Origin: Thalassobacillus sp. CUG 92003
GTDB taxonomy: Bacteria; Bacillota; Bacilli; Bacillales; Halobacillaceae
Reading direction: 5' to 3'
Length of the DNA: 64,000 bases
Assembly: GCF_013618635.1 (NCBI RefSeq)
Contig: NZ_JABLSJ010000004.1
Span: forward strand, 310,001-374,000
Part shown: piece by piece, positions 19,013 to 28,385 of the stretch
Numbering within the stretch: position 1 is the first letter of the stretch
Layout of the letters: each line of letters starts with the position of its first letter
The notes under the pieces: generated by a model
What the model was told of the DNA's origin: nothing
Database searches by the model: none
Seen by the model: only the letters and a program-made list of their open reading frames with translations
Made by a program: the position numbers and the translations under genes

Positions 19013-19939
19013 TCAATTGTTTCGAACACCCGGCTGTATCCTCAAAGACTGCTTCACTGTTGAAAGCTCGGCTTGAATACCTAATGGCACTGAAAAATGA
19101 GGCTGGCAATGGCCGATCAGAAATCCGCCCATTACGGGTTTATGAAGATGAGCTAAGTATTCATATAAGACCTCTTGTAACGTAAGCGATGGCTTCTCAT
19201 TTGTGGGAAAAGGATTTTTGAAATCGCCGACGACTACACCAGCTGCATCAGCTAATTTCCCGGCCAAGCGCAACTGATTGAGCATGCCGTCTATGCGGTA
19301 AGGCTCTTCATCAATATCTTCAATGAGCAATAGCGCATTATGGCAATCAATCTCATAGTCGGTCCCAAGTGTTTGCACAATTAAGGAGAGATTGCCGCCC
19401 ACCAACTTTCCGGTAGCCTCCCCTTTTGAAAGCACCCAGAGATCGGAAATGGTATTGTCGTAATGTAGGACTTGAGGGGAAAAAAGTTGGTTGAACGATT
19501 GTTTGGATAAATCGTGAAAATCACGCTTGCCGATATCCGAACCGAGCATCGGTCCGTGAAATGTGACGAGCTCACTTTTTAGTCGCAACGCGGTAAGTAA
19601 AAATGTAATATCACTGTATCCCCAGATTATTTTTGGGTTTTGCCGCACTAACCTATAATCTATCTCATCTACTAACTGACCGCTGCCGTACCCTCCGCCC
19701 GCACAAAATATACCTTTGATAGCAGGATCAGCAACCATCTCATGAAAATCTCGTAATCTATGTTTTTTCGACCCGGCTAAATAGCCTTTAACACGGGATA
19801 TATGCTTACCTAACCGTACGTGTAAGCCTAATTGTTCGAAAAATTGAGTGGCACGATACGTTTGTTCCATATTTGGGGGACTGGCTGGTGCTATCACCCC
19901 GATCGTATCTCCGGCGTTCAGTTTCTTTGGCAGGATCAT
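19013..19939 (-). CDS. ldcA: LD-carboxypeptidase, peptidase S66 family
   Basis: Enzymes of this family remove the terminal D-Ala from murein tetrapeptides in peptidoglycan recycling; some members (MccF type) inactivate microcin C. The 308 residues contain the nucleophile motif WGYSDITFLLTAL, with Ser in GYSD, GPMLGSD, and the later Glu and His of the Ser-Glu-His triad in LLLIEDIDEEPYRID and GFLIGHCQP. I chose the ATG at 19939, preceded by AAGGAGGAG. It lies 31 bases after dppA, a pairing also seen in the B. subtilis dpp-ykf region. Confidence 0.85.
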   Translation of the reverse strand: MILPKKLNAGDTIGVIAPASPPNMEQTYRATQFFEQLGLHVRLGKHISRVKGYLAGSKKHRLRDFHEMVADPAIKGIFCAGGGYGSGQLVDEIDYRLVRQNPKIIWGYSDITFLLTALRLKSELVTFHGPMLGSDIGKRDFHDLSKQSFNQLFSPQVLHYDNTISDLWVLSKGEATGKLVGGNLSLIVQTLGTDYEIDCHNALLLIEDIDEEPYRIDGMLNQLRLAGKLADAAGVVVGDFKNPFPTNEKPSLTLQEVLYEYLAHLHKPVMGGFLIGHCQPHFSVPLGIQAELSTVKQSLRIQPGVRNN

Positions 19940-19970
19940 CTTTACTCCTCCTTCAGTCATCACAACGTAT

Positions 19971-20795
19971 TCAACTGAACGATGCGCGAGAAGCCAATTC
20001 GGTCATCACAAGCATGGCTTGATACGCTTCTAACATATCCGAAGCTTGAAACGCTACAGTAGTCGTACCCGGGGTGATGACAGCTCCAGGCATTAACATT
20101 GCCCATTCCGCTTGACCATAATGACAGAACTCAATTTTCAACTCCGGCTTTTCAGGCGGGACTAGCGGTTTGACCCTTTCTTTATTGGCCAATGCTTGTC
20201 GTGTTTTTTCTGATAATAACTGGGCCGCCCGCTTTGGATGAAGCGTTTTGACGGAAGACCGAGACATACTCTCTTTGACAACGGCTGTCGTAATATTCGG
20301 AATCAAGCTTAAAGCTTCCTGAGCCGTCTGGTCATCGCCTGATACCATTAGCACTGGAACGCGATAATAACCCGCCAGATAAGCATTTAAACCCAGCTCT
20401 CCTACGATATGATCGTTAAGGTAAAAGTTTCTCACAGCAGATACCATTGAGTGCGACAACACCCCCGGTTGGCCAGCACGGGCGTGGTAGCCCAAGAAAA
20501 ATGCTCCGCTGTAGGATGCTTCGAGTCCTTGCATCATCGAATACGGTTTGACGTCTCCTGTAATCAAACGAGCTTCTGGATGCAAATCTTCTATTAAGAT
20601 GTTGTTCATTTTAGAGTGGCTGTCATTGACTACAACCTCTTCATGACCTGACTGGACAATCTGTTCAACCACAGCGTTGGCTTCTGCTGTCATCAATTTC
20701 TGCCCACGCGGATAATTACGCTGGCTGGAATCGACGAATGTATCATCCGGAATGCCGGTAATGCCTTCCATATCGATTGTTACATAGTAGTTCAT
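19971..20795 (-). CDS. dppA: D-aminopeptidase DppA, M55 family
   Basis: Zinc-dependent D-aminopeptidase that splits D-Ala-D-Ala and related peptides. The 274 residues begin YYVTIDMEGITGI (Asp and Glu are metal ligands), and contain VNDSHSKMNN and the conserved GYHARAG. CGGAGG lies before the ATG. With ldcA and the LysM-GH18 gene it forms a likely murein-peptide salvage set, with no peptide transporter beside it. Confidence 0.9.
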   Translation of the reverse strand: MNYYVTIDMEGITGIPDDTFVDSSQRNYPRGQKLMTAEANAVVEQIVQSGHEEVVVNDSHSKMNNILIEDLHPEARLITGDVKPYSMMQGLEASYSGAFFLGYHARAGQPGVLSHSMVSAVRNFYLNDHIVGELGLNAYLAGYYRVPVLMVSGDDQTAQEALSLIPNITTAVVKESMSRSSVKTLHPKRAAQLLSEKTRQALANKERVKPLVPPEKPELKIEFCHYGQAEWAMLMPGAVITPGTTTVAFQASDMLEAYQAMLVMTELASRASFS

Positions 20796-20885
20796 GTGAA
20801 AACCTCCGTTTTGACACGCATTAAAAGAAAGGCGGGGTGCCCACTATATTACGTATGAGCAGCCGTGAGAGATCATACTGCGATC

Positions 20886-22931
20886 TTAATCGAGCACCTC
20901 TCCCTGCAGATGGATGTCGTTTGCGATGATGTCTTTTAACGGACGGAGCTCGTCATCCTCCTGCAATTGACGAGAAGCGATCAATGTTTGGGCATCTTTT
21001 CGTGCCGTTTCTAATGCTCGATAATCATGTACCATATCTCCTACCTTGAATTCAGGTACACCGCTTTGTTTCTTTCCGAAAAAATCCCCCGGTCCTCTTA
21101 ATTTCAAGTCTTGCTCTGATAACTCGAATCCATCTGTCGTTTCTGTCATGATGCGCATTCTTTCTTTTCCCACGTCGCCTTTCGGGTCAGCCAGTAAAAT
21201 GCAATAGCTTTGCGCATGACCTCTCCCCACCCGTCCTCTCAGCTGATGGAGCTGGGAGAGGCCGAATCGCTCCGCATCATAGATGACCATAACTGTAGCA
21301 TTAGGGACGTTTACGCCAACTTCCACCACAGTAGTTGAAACGAGAATTTGGAAATCGTTTCGGACGAACGCTTGCATGACCTCTTCTTTCTCATCATTAT
21401 GCAAGCGGCCGTGCATCAAGCCGACCTGGATGTCGGGTTCATAAAAAGCAGCCAGTTGGTTATGGACATCTACCGCGTTTTGGATATCCAGTTTATCCGA
21501 CTCTTCAATCAAAGGACAGATAACATAGGCTTGATACCCTTGCTCAATTTCTTTTTTTACAAATTGCAGCACCCGCTCCATCATGTTCCCTTTCGCCCAG
21601 TGCGTTTCGACTGCTTTTCTGCCTGCGGGCATTTCATCAATGACAGACACATCCATGTCACCGAAGGCAGTTATAGCAAGTGTGCGGGGGATGGGCGTGG
21701 CTGTCATGAACAGTACATCCGGGTTCAACCCTTTGTCACGCAACGTTCTACGCTGTTTAACCCCAAACCGATGCTGTTCGTCAACAATCACAAAACCTAA
21801 ATCATTGAAATCGACTTCATCCTGGATCAAAGCATGGGTGCCAATAAGGAGATCAGTTTCGTGGTTGCGGACTTTTTCAAGAATGGCTTCCCGTTTTTTC
21901 CCTTTAACGGAACCTGTTAGCAAGGTTATACGAATGGCATCACCGAACATATCGATGAATGATTCATAATGTTGTTCCGCCAATATTTCTGTCGGAACCA
22001 TTAATGCGCCTTGTTTATTCGCTGTAATGGAAGCATACAACGCAACCGCAGCTACTGCTGTCTTACCGGACCCGACATCCCCCTGCAACAAACGATTCAT
22101 CCGATACGGAGACTTCAAATCAATTAATATTTCGTTTAACGCCGTTTTTTGAGCTGATGTAAATTCGAACGGAAATGACTGGATAAAAGAAGTCAACCGG
22201 TTTTTATCATACTGTTGAGCATTTCCTTCTGTAGCTTCCCTTTTCAGTTTTCTGAGCAGCTGCATCTTGAGCTGAAAGATTAAAAACTCTTCGTAAATAA
22301 AGCGCCGTTTTGCGTGTTTCAGTAACTCCCGGCTGTCAGGGTAGTGCATTTGCCAAAGGGCGTTGAGCCGATTAGGCAGTTTATACTGTAACAGCATGTC
22401 TTTAGTCAGGATTTCAGGCACATGTTCACCGAAATCTTCTAATGCTTGCTTCACGACTTTTCTCATTTTTGCCAAGTTAAGGTCTTCTTTTAATGAGTAG
22501 ACAGGCTGAATCGGTTCCTGACTCTTAGCCTCTCCTTTTTTGTATTGAGTGACCGTGATTTGTAATCGATGTTGATCCCACTTGCCTGTAACAGTGACAA
22601 CATCACCATCCCGCAGCTGTTTTTTTGCAAATGCCCGATTGAACATGACGGCTTTTATAGCAAACTGCTCAACTTGCAATGTGAATGTCAGTCGAGATTT
22701 CTTCTTCCCATAGTAGGAAAGAGAAGGTTCTCCGACGACTATGCCTTCAATTGTAGCCTTCTCCTCATGCTCAATTTCGGTGATAGGTTTCACTTCATAA
22801 GAGTCATGGCGAAACGGAAAGTAGAATAGTAGATCCTCTATGCTATGAATCCCCATCTCTTGCAATGTTTCTGCCATTTTATCCCCGACACCATTTACGT
22901 GATCGACTGATGAATGCAGCACGTTTTTCAC
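20886..22931 (-). CDS. recG: ATP-dependent DNA helicase RecG
   Basis: Branch-migrating helicase that remodels stalled replication forks. The 681 residues comprise the N-terminal wedge (OB) domain and a superfamily 2 helicase core with GDVGSGKTAVAAVALY (motif I), VDEQHRFGV (DEQH box), TATPIPRTLAI and QLRGRVGRG (motif VI). The start is GTG overlapping the sdaAA stop as GTGA. In B. subtilis fapR follows directly; here about 3.5 kb are inserted. Confidence 0.97.
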   Translation of the reverse strand: MKNVLHSSVDHVNGVGDKMAETLQEMGIHSIEDLLFYFPFRHDSYEVKPITEIEHEEKATIEGIVVGEPSLSYYGKKKSRLTFTLQVEQFAIKAVMFNRAFAKKQLRDGDVVTVTGKWDQHRLQITVTQYKKGEAKSQEPIQPVYSLKEDLNLAKMRKVVKQALEDFGEHVPEILTKDMLLQYKLPNRLNALWQMHYPDSRELLKHAKRRFIYEEFLIFQLKMQLLRKLKREATEGNAQQYDKNRLTSFIQSFPFEFTSAQKTALNEILIDLKSPYRMNRLLQGDVGSGKTAVAAVALYASITANKQGALMVPTEILAEQHYESFIDMFGDAIRITLLTGSVKGKKREAILEKVRNHETDLLIGTHALIQDEVDFNDLGFVIVDEQHRFGVKQRRTLRDKGLNPDVLFMTATPIPRTLAITAFGDMDVSVIDEMPAGRKAVETHWAKGNMMERVLQFVKKEIEQGYQAYVICPLIEESDKLDIQNAVDVHNQLAAFYEPDIQVGLMHGRLHNDEKEEVMQAFVRNDFQILVSTTVVEVGVNVPNATVMVIYDAERFGLSQLHQLRGRVGRGHAQSYCILLADPKGDVGKERMRIMTETTDGFELSEQDLKLRGPGDFFGKKQSGVPEFKVGDMVHDYRALETARKDAQTLIASRQLQEDDELRPLKDIIANDIHLQGEVLD

Positions 22932-23812
22932 TCTTTTTTCAAGGAAATACCGTATACTTTAGCTTCGAGCTCGCGGCCAGTAGGTGTAGCTGCAAGGCCG
23001 CCTTGAGCTGTTTCACGAAGAGCTGACGGCATCGTTTGACCAATTTTGTACATCGCATCAATCACTTCATCACATGGAATCCTGCTTGTAACGCCTGCGA
23101 GTGCCATGTCTGCAGCAACTACTGCATTAGATGCTCCCATGGCATTACGTTTGACACACGGCACTTCTACTAATCCGGCAACCGGATCACAGACTAAACC
23201 GAGCATATTTTTAATGGTAATGGCCATAGCTTCCGCAGACTGAGCCGGTGTACCCCCAGCCATTTCGACTATTGCTCCGGCCGCCATCCCGGCAGCAGAA
23301 CCTACTTCAGCCTGACAGCCACCTGCAGCACCTGAAATGGAAGCATTATTGGCTACTACAAACCCCAGCGCGCCAGAGGTGAATAAATAACGAACCATTT
23401 GTTCGCGCGTCGGATTCAATTTATTTTTTACTGCAAATAGCGTTCCGGGAACGCAGCCAGCGCTTCCCGCCGTTGGCGTTGCGCAAATCGTTCCCATAGA
23501 AGCATTGACTTCATTCGTTGCTACTGCTTTACTGACGGCATCCATTAGGAGGTGGCCGGACAGCGGTTCTTTTTCCTGCATATATTTCTGTATCAAGACC
23601 GCATCTCCCCCCGTCATGCCACTATGAGACTCAACACCTTTGAGCCCGTCCTCTATAGCTTTTTCCATGACGTCTAAGTTGCGTTCCATTTCCCCAAAGA
23701 CATCTTCATACGATTTTTCTTTCACTTCCATTTCTTGCCGGATCATGACTTCCGATATAGAAATGCCTTCACTTTCTGCTAATTCCACCAGTTCTGCTAC
23801 GTTTCGAAACAT
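22928..23812 (-). CDS. sdaAA: L-serine dehydratase, alpha subunit
   Basis: Iron-sulfur subunit of the enzyme converting L-serine to pyruvate and ammonia. The 294 residues carry the cysteines expected for the cluster in ICATPTAGSAGCVPGTLFAV and near LVCDPVAGLVEVPCVKRNA, with the glycine-rich SGAAGGCQAEVGSAAGMAAG. It starts 17 bases after sdaAB, and its stop overlaps the recG start. Confidence 0.96.
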   Translation of the reverse strand: MFRNVAELVELAESEGISISEVMIRQEMEVKEKSYEDVFGEMERNLDVMEKAIEDGLKGVESHSGMTGGDAVLIQKYMQEKEPLSGHLLMDAVSKAVATNEVNASMGTICATPTAGSAGCVPGTLFAVKNKLNPTREQMVRYLFTSGALGFVVANNASISGAAGGCQAEVGSAAGMAAGAIVEMAGGTPAQSAEAMAITIKNMLGLVCDPVAGLVEVPCVKRNAMGASNAVVAADMALAGVTSRIPCDEVIDAMYKIGQTMPSALRETAQGGLAATPTGRELEAKVYGISLKKE

Positions 23813-23829
23813 AATTGATATCCCCTTTT

Positions 23830-24492
23830 TTATTCAGATATTTTTGCAACTTGGACAATGTGTTCGGCTTTTTCCAATTCATCAAGTACGTCATCGTCAA
23901 CATTTTGATCGACTTCGATTACCATTAGCGCTTCTTGCCCCTCTTCTTTACGGGAAACCTCCATATGTCCTATGTTTATTTGGCGCTTCGCCAGAATGGA
24001 GGTGACGGAAGCAATGGCGCCGTATCGGTCATTATGGATCAACAAAATGGCAGGGTGACTACCTGAAAGGCGTAGTTCGAACCCGTTCAATTCTGTTATT
24101 TCTGCTTTTCCGCCTCCGATCGATATGCCCACCAATTCAATACTTCCCTGATCGTCACCCATTTTGATACGTGCGGTATTAGGGTGGTCTGTATGGGCAT
24201 CCTCTTCATGAAACCGGACCCGGATTCCTTTTTGTTTAGCTGTTTCCAATGATTTTCCGATACGTTGGTCATACGTATCGTAATCGAGTATGCCACCGAC
24301 AATCGCAACATCGGTTCCATGACCTTTATATGTTTTGGCAAAAGAGCCGTACAAATGGATGTTAGCATACTTTGGTTCCCTGCCGAATAAATCACGGGCA
24401 GCCCGGCCGATTCTAGCAGCACCTGCTGTATGTGAACTGGATGGCCCGATCATAACAGGGCCGATAATGTCAAAAACAGATCGAAACTTCAT
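23830..24492 (-). CDS. sdaAB: L-serine dehydratase, beta subunit
   Basis: Partner of SdaAA; 220 residues with the N-terminal signature IGPVMIGPSSSHTAGAARIG and a C-terminal ACT domain (about residues 145-220, beginning AILLIHNDRYGAIASVTSIL), which probably senses serine. It has GAGGAG before the ATG and its own promoter at the edge of the accessory block. In B. subtilis the neighbouring gene on this side is yloV (fakA), here about 20 kb away. Confidence 0.95.
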   Translation of the reverse strand: MKFRSVFDIIGPVMIGPSSSHTAGAARIGRAARDLFGREPKYANIHLYGSFAKTYKGHGTDVAIVGGILDYDTYDQRIGKSLETAKQKGIRVRFHEEDAHTDHPNTARIKMGDDQGSIELVGISIGGGKAEITELNGFELRLSGSHPAILLIHNDRYGAIASVTSILAKRQINIGHMEVSRKEEGQEALMVIEVDQNVDDDVLDELEKAEHIVQVAKISE

Positions 24493-24516
24493 ATGTATCT
24501 CCTCCTCAACACTTCT

Positions 24517-24546
24517 ATTCTACCGAGAAACCGCTTACGATAACAA
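24517..24546 (-). promoter_or_regulatory. Promoter for sdaAB-sdaAA-recG
   Basis: Minus strand TTGTTA, 18 bases, TAGAAT, about 25 bases before the sdaAB start. Confidence 0.5.
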
Positions 24547-24583
24547 GTAGCACGTGTCCGTTCTTTTCACTTGATGTTTTATC

Positions 24584-24612
24584 TTGCGGAGGCACTCTAG
24601 GGCCGTTATAAT
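24584..24612 (+). promoter_or_regulatory. Promoter for the NCS2 permease gene
   Basis: TTGCGG, 17 bases, TATAAT, 66 bases before the start. No purine riboswitch fold was recognised in the leader. Confidence 0.6.
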
Positions 24613-24678
24613 AATGAGTTGTGGGTTACGTCGTGTAATCGGGTGGGAGAGGGATGCAATTTAATAAAGGAGTTTGGC

Positions 24679-25956
24679 ATGAACAAGCTTAAGGAACAAT
24701 CAGCCATATCTCCATTATGGAAAAAAGAACTGCTAGCCGGCCTTATTGGCTATTTTACAACAGTCTATATCATTGCCGTTAACAGTTCTATCCTTCATGA
24801 TGCGGGTATGCCTGTGCAAAGCGGCATGGTTGCAACCATCATGGCCAGTGCTATCGGTTGCCTGCTTTTGGGTTTGTTCGCAAAAGCGCCGATGGTTCTG
24901 ATTCCAGGAATGGGCGTCAACGCTTTATTTGCTTATTCGATTGTCAATGGCTCATCGTTAAGCTACCAAGAAGGATTGGCTGTCGTGTTTATCTCAGCCA
25001 TGATTTTCCTCGTGACTGCCTTCACCCGATTAGGGGAATGGTTAAAAAATGCCATCCCCAGTTCGCTTAAACACGCCATCACGGTCGGTTTAGGGTTGTT
25101 TTTAACGTTGATCGGCTTAGAAAAAGGCGGCATAGTCGTCAGAGGGGAGCATTCTCTGATTGCTTTAGGAGATCCATCATCAAGCTTAGTCATCACCAGT
25201 CTCATGACGCTAGCAATCGGGATCTTCCTCTTTACCCGGAATGTACCCGGAAACTTTTTGCTTACCATGATAAGCGGAACAGTTATCGCATCATTCTTCG
25301 GGTTGCTGGGTGATAAAGGCGCTCCTATATCACTGGCAAACCAGCAATGGTTATGGCTCCCTTCCTTCACAGCAGTAGGCGATTTTGCGTTTTGGATGGC
25401 TATGTTTCCTTTGGCGCTCGTCCTGATTTTTGAAAACATGGGCTTGCTCCAAGGCCAGCTAGCGATGCTTGATCAAGAAAATAAATTTAAGCGTTCTTAC
25501 CAAAGTACTGCGTTCTCAGCTCTTGCAAGTGGTTTCTTCGGCACTTCTCCGACTGTTTCATCAGCAGAAAGTGCTGCTGTTATTGCTTCAGGCGGGAAAA
25601 CGGGGCGTTCAGCACTTGTTATGGCTGGTTTATTTCTGTTGACTTTATTTGTTATTCCATGGATTTCTATGGTTCCTGCATCAGCGATAAGTCCGATATT
25701 AATTATTGTGGGGGCTTTGATGGTGCAATCGATTAAAGAAATCCCTATGGAACAACTTTCAGAATCTATGCCTGCCTTTCTTATCATCGTAATGATTCCA
25801 TTCACTTATTCGATTGCGGATGGCATGGCGTTTGGTTTTATCGCCTATCCGATTGTCAAAACGGCGATGGGGAGAAAGCGGGAAGTATCTCTTCCCTTGA
25901 TGCTGATCGCGATGATGTTTTTGTTTGAAATCGTCATGCGATCTATCGGCCATTAA
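24679..25956 (+). CDS. NCS2 family purine permease (AzgA/PbuG type)
   Basis: Proton-driven uptake of a nucleobase, most likely adenine, guanine or hypoxanthine, by family. The 425 residues contain about 12 hydrophobic segments. Motifs are the N-terminal ELLAGLIGYFTTVYIIAVN, then IPGMGVNALFAY and GFFGTSPTVSSAESAAVIA, which are typical of the AzgA branch. I chose the ATG at 24679 (AAAGGAG seven bases upstream) over the longer open frame from 24619. A promoter lies upstream and a terminator downstream, so it is a single-gene unit. Substrate cannot be read from sequence. Confidence 0.85.
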   Translation: MNKLKEQSAISPLWKKELLAGLIGYFTTVYIIAVNSSILHDAGMPVQSGMVATIMASAIGCLLLGLFAKAPMVLIPGMGVNALFAYSIVNGSSLSYQEGLAVVFISAMIFLVTAFTRLGEWLKNAIPSSLKHAITVGLGLFLTLIGLEKGGIVVRGEHSLIALGDPSSSLVITSLMTLAIGIFLFTRNVPGNFLLTMISGTVIASFFGLLGDKGAPISLANQQWLWLPSFTAVGDFAFWMAMFPLALVLIFENMGLLQGQLAMLDQENKFKRSYQSTAFSALASGFFGTSPTVSSAESAAVIASGGKTGRSALVMAGLFLLTLFVIPWISMVPASAISPILIIVGALMVQSIKEIPMEQLSESMPAFLIIVMIPFTYSIADGMAFGFIAYPIVKTAMGRKREVSLPLMLIAMMFLFEIVMRSIGH

Positions 25957-26267
25957 ATGTTGGCGCTATTAATCAGCGTTTAATGATACGAATAGCAAAC
26001 AAAAAAACCTCCCTCATTATGGAAGGTTTAAGCTTGTAGAGAACCCTCGTGTTCCTCTACATTTTTTTTTGTGCGCACGGGCAGGTGACTACCACACGTT
26101 CTCTGCGAACGAACGCCCGACTTTCCACGTGTAACCCACACTAACCCACACTGCTGAATCATGAGTCTCCCTCCTGAAGTCTTTGCAGTACGAAGTTTTT
26201 GGTGAGTTTAACGAGCTGAATAAAAGGAAAACGGTCACTATAACCTATTAGATGAGGAGGCACATTC
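25957..26267. other. Intergenic region between the two transporter genes
   Basis: It holds the terminator at 26036-26070, a weaker hairpin at about 26003-26029, and a tandem 10-base repeat TAACCCACAC x2 near 26132-26151. No gene is seen. Confidence 0.5.
26036..26070 (+). terminator. Terminator after the NCS2 gene
   Basis: GTAGAG-AAC, loop, GTTCCTCTAC with a one-base bulge, then nine T. Confidence 0.75.
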
Positions 26268-27914
26268 GTGAAACAATCCGTATTGTCGATTTGGAACACA
26301 TTATGGGAGATGCATGATAAGGCACTGGATCTCTTACGTTTTTTTGCAAACGGTAACACTAATTGGAAGGATGATGCGAACCGGAACACTTCAGTTCAAC
26401 AGGATGAGGGACAAAAAACACCGCGTCACTATGGAAGGCGCCAATTGATCGGGCTCATACTCGGACCGCTATTATTTATACTTGCGTTACTTTTTTTTCA
26501 GCCCGAAAATTTATCACCGGAAGGGCAAGCCGTATTAGCATCCACGCTATGGATTGCCACGTGGTGGATAAGTGAGGCCATCCCGATTCCGGCAACCTCA
26601 TTATTACCCATCGTCTTGTTTCCGTTGACGGGAGCACTTGAAATCGGCCCGACGTCTTCGGCATATGGAAATGACATCATCTTTTTATTTATGGGGGGCT
26701 TTATCATCGCCCTGGCCATGGAACGTTGGAATTTGCATAAACGTATCGCATTGACCATCATCACATGGATCGGTACAAGTACTGAACGCATTGTCTTAGG
26801 TTTCATGGTCGCAACAGGCTTCCTATCCATGTGGATTTCAAATACCGCAACCTCCATGATGATGGTACCCATCGGCCTCGCCATTATTTATCAAGTTTCC
26901 GAAGGCTTAAAGAACGATGAACATATCGACACTTCACCGGAAAATTTCCCCTTTGGCAAAGCTTTGATGCTAGGTATCGCTTATTCCGCTTCCATTGGAG
27001 GATTGGGAACCTTAATCGGGACCCCTCCTAATACACTCTTCGCAGGCGCCGTTGACGAAATCTACAATATCGACATCTCATTTGCTAGATGGATGTTGTT
27101 CGGTGTTCCTATTGCGATCGTATTTATAGCCATAGCCTGGTTCTACTTAGTGAAAATCGCATTTACGATGCAAGTCAAAGAATTGCCTGGAGGAAAGAAG
27201 GTAATAGAAGAAGAAAAACAATCTCTTGGGAAAATGGCACCTGAAGAAAAAGTTGTTCTCACTATTTTCACATTGACGTCTATTGCCTGGATTACGCGTT
27301 CGTTTTTCTTAGCTGAGATTAATGAAGGAATCGATGATGCCGTCATTGCTATTACGGCTGCTATCACCTTGTTTGCCATACCTTCTCAACGATATAAAGG
27401 GGATGCGATCATGAATTGGGATACAGCTAAGGGACTGCCGTGGGGCATTCTTCTCTTGTTTGGCGGCGGCCTTGCGATTGCAGCAGGGTTCGAGGAATCC
27501 GGACTGGCAAAATGGGCCGGTGAACAATTAACAGTGCTGGAAAATGTTAATTTCTTCATAATTTTACTCGCGGTTATAGGTCTGGTGATATTCCTGACAG
27601 AAATCACTTCCAATACGGCAACAGCCTCGATGATCTTCCCGATTATGGCGTCGCTTGCAACAGCGATCAATGTGCATCCTTATAGTGTCATGATTGGGGC
27701 TGGGGTTGCAGCATCCTGTGCATTTATGCTTCCGGTAGCCACTCCGCCTAACGCAGTAGTCTTCGGGTCGGGTTATTTACGCATGCCGGACATGGCTAAG
27801 GTTGGAATATGGTTGAATTTCACAGCCATTATTGTGTTGGCACTCTTTATATACTTTTTAATGCCGCTTGTGTGGGGAATTGAATTAACTAACTTCCCTG
27901 AGGGATGGAAATAA
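26268..27914 (+). CDS. sdcS: Sodium/dicarboxylate symporter, SdcS-like (DASS/SLC13)
   Basis: Sodium-coupled uptake of C4-dicarboxylates such as succinate, malate and fumarate, by family. The 548 residues resemble Staphylococcus aureus SdcS over most of their length. Both SNT substrate and sodium loops are present, SNTATSMMMVPIG and TSNTATASMIFPIM, as are GGLGTLIGTPPNT and LPVATPPNAVVFGSG. About 60 hydrophilic residues precede the first membrane helix. The start is GTG with AGGAGG seven bases upstream. It ends 70 bases before the second palindromic repeat. Confidence 0.88.
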   Translation: MKQSVLSIWNTLWEMHDKALDLLRFFANGNTNWKDDANRNTSVQQDEGQKTPRHYGRRQLIGLILGPLLFILALLFFQPENLSPEGQAVLASTLWIATWWISEAIPIPATSLLPIVLFPLTGALEIGPTSSAYGNDIIFLFMGGFIIALAMERWNLHKRIALTIITWIGTSTERIVLGFMVATGFLSMWISNTATSMMMVPIGLAIIYQVSEGLKNDEHIDTSPENFPFGKALMLGIAYSASIGGLGTLIGTPPNTLFAGAVDEIYNIDISFARWMLFGVPIAIVFIAIAWFYLVKIAFTMQVKELPGGKKVIEEEKQSLGKMAPEEKVVLTIFTLTSIAWITRSFFLAEINEGIDDAVIAITAAITLFAIPSQRYKGDAIMNWDTAKGLPWGILLLFGGGLAIAAGFEESGLAKWAGEQLTVLENVNFFIILLAVIGLVIFLTEITSNTATASMIFPIMASLATAINVHPYSVMIGAGVAASCAFMLPVATPPNAVVFGSGYLRMPDMAKVGIWLNFTAIIVLALFIYFLMPLVWGIELTNFPEGWK

Positions 27915-27979
27915 TAAACGAGTCAAGTTAACTCTCGTTGTTCATTTACAACAGCAATCAATGAGGTTGGGTCCAACCT

Positions 27980-28068
27980 AAATAAAACACAAAAAATCCG
28001 AACATTTCGCTGAAATCGTTCGGATTTTTTGTGTTTTAGGGGGGTGTCCAATGACCGCTCCGTCAAAA
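27980..28068. repeat. Palindromic repeat, copy 2
   Basis: Arms 27984-28003 and 28018-28037 pair perfectly over 20 bases; an inner ATTTC/GAAAT extends the stem with one bulged C. It is followed by AGGGGGG and ATGACCGCTCCGTCAAAA, the tail also seen at 12667-12696. It sits 3' of a plus-strand gene, as copy 1 does. Confidence 0.8.
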
Positions 28069-28315
28069 CACTTCGCTTACATGACAACACTCCCCTCAAA
28101 GGTAGCCCATATTTAAAACATACTTTATAGCCTGGCAGTCAAGCTGCTTGATAATTAGCTTTTCATGATACAGGTACACTTTCCCTCCTGTTGAAATATA
28201 CATAAAGAAAATGACTCAAAATTTTTGATTCTGGTCATTTTAGAACTTTCTCATATTTTACATTCAGTTGCATTTCTTACAGCATAATATTTCAAAAATT
28301 ATGCGGATTCACTAT

Positions 28316-28343
28316 ACCCATAATTCATTCTAATCATATGCTA
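28316..28343 (+). promoter_or_regulatory. Sigma-K-like promoter of the cysteine-rich protein gene
   Basis: AC at 28316, 17 bases, CATATGCTA. This fits the sigma-K form AC-N16/17-CATANNNTA; it lies 42 bases before the start. Confidence 0.6.
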
Positions 28344-28385
28344 CAAGTGTAAGAAATCAACCCTAATTAGGAGGTGTTTGCAAAC

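Larger units (their letters stand above)
27915..28385. other. Intergenic region with repeat and sporulation-type promoter
   Basis: From left: the palindromic repeat (27980-28068), about 130 bases without recognised features, two inverted repeats (28208-28241 with AAAATGAC/GTCATTTT; 28282-28304 with GCATAAT/ATTATGC), and a sigma-K-like promoter at 28316-28343. No coding frame is supported. Confidence 0.6.

Noticed and set aside
24560-24678. Purine riboswitch upstream of the NCS2 permease
   Set aside because: The leader is short and I could not find the three-helix junction with its conserved loop bases.
25497-25805. Long minus-strand frames inside both transporter genes (also 24963-25439, 26498-26884, 27386-27670)
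   Set aside because: They are antisense shadows of membrane-protein codons; no ribosome-binding sites or family resemblance.
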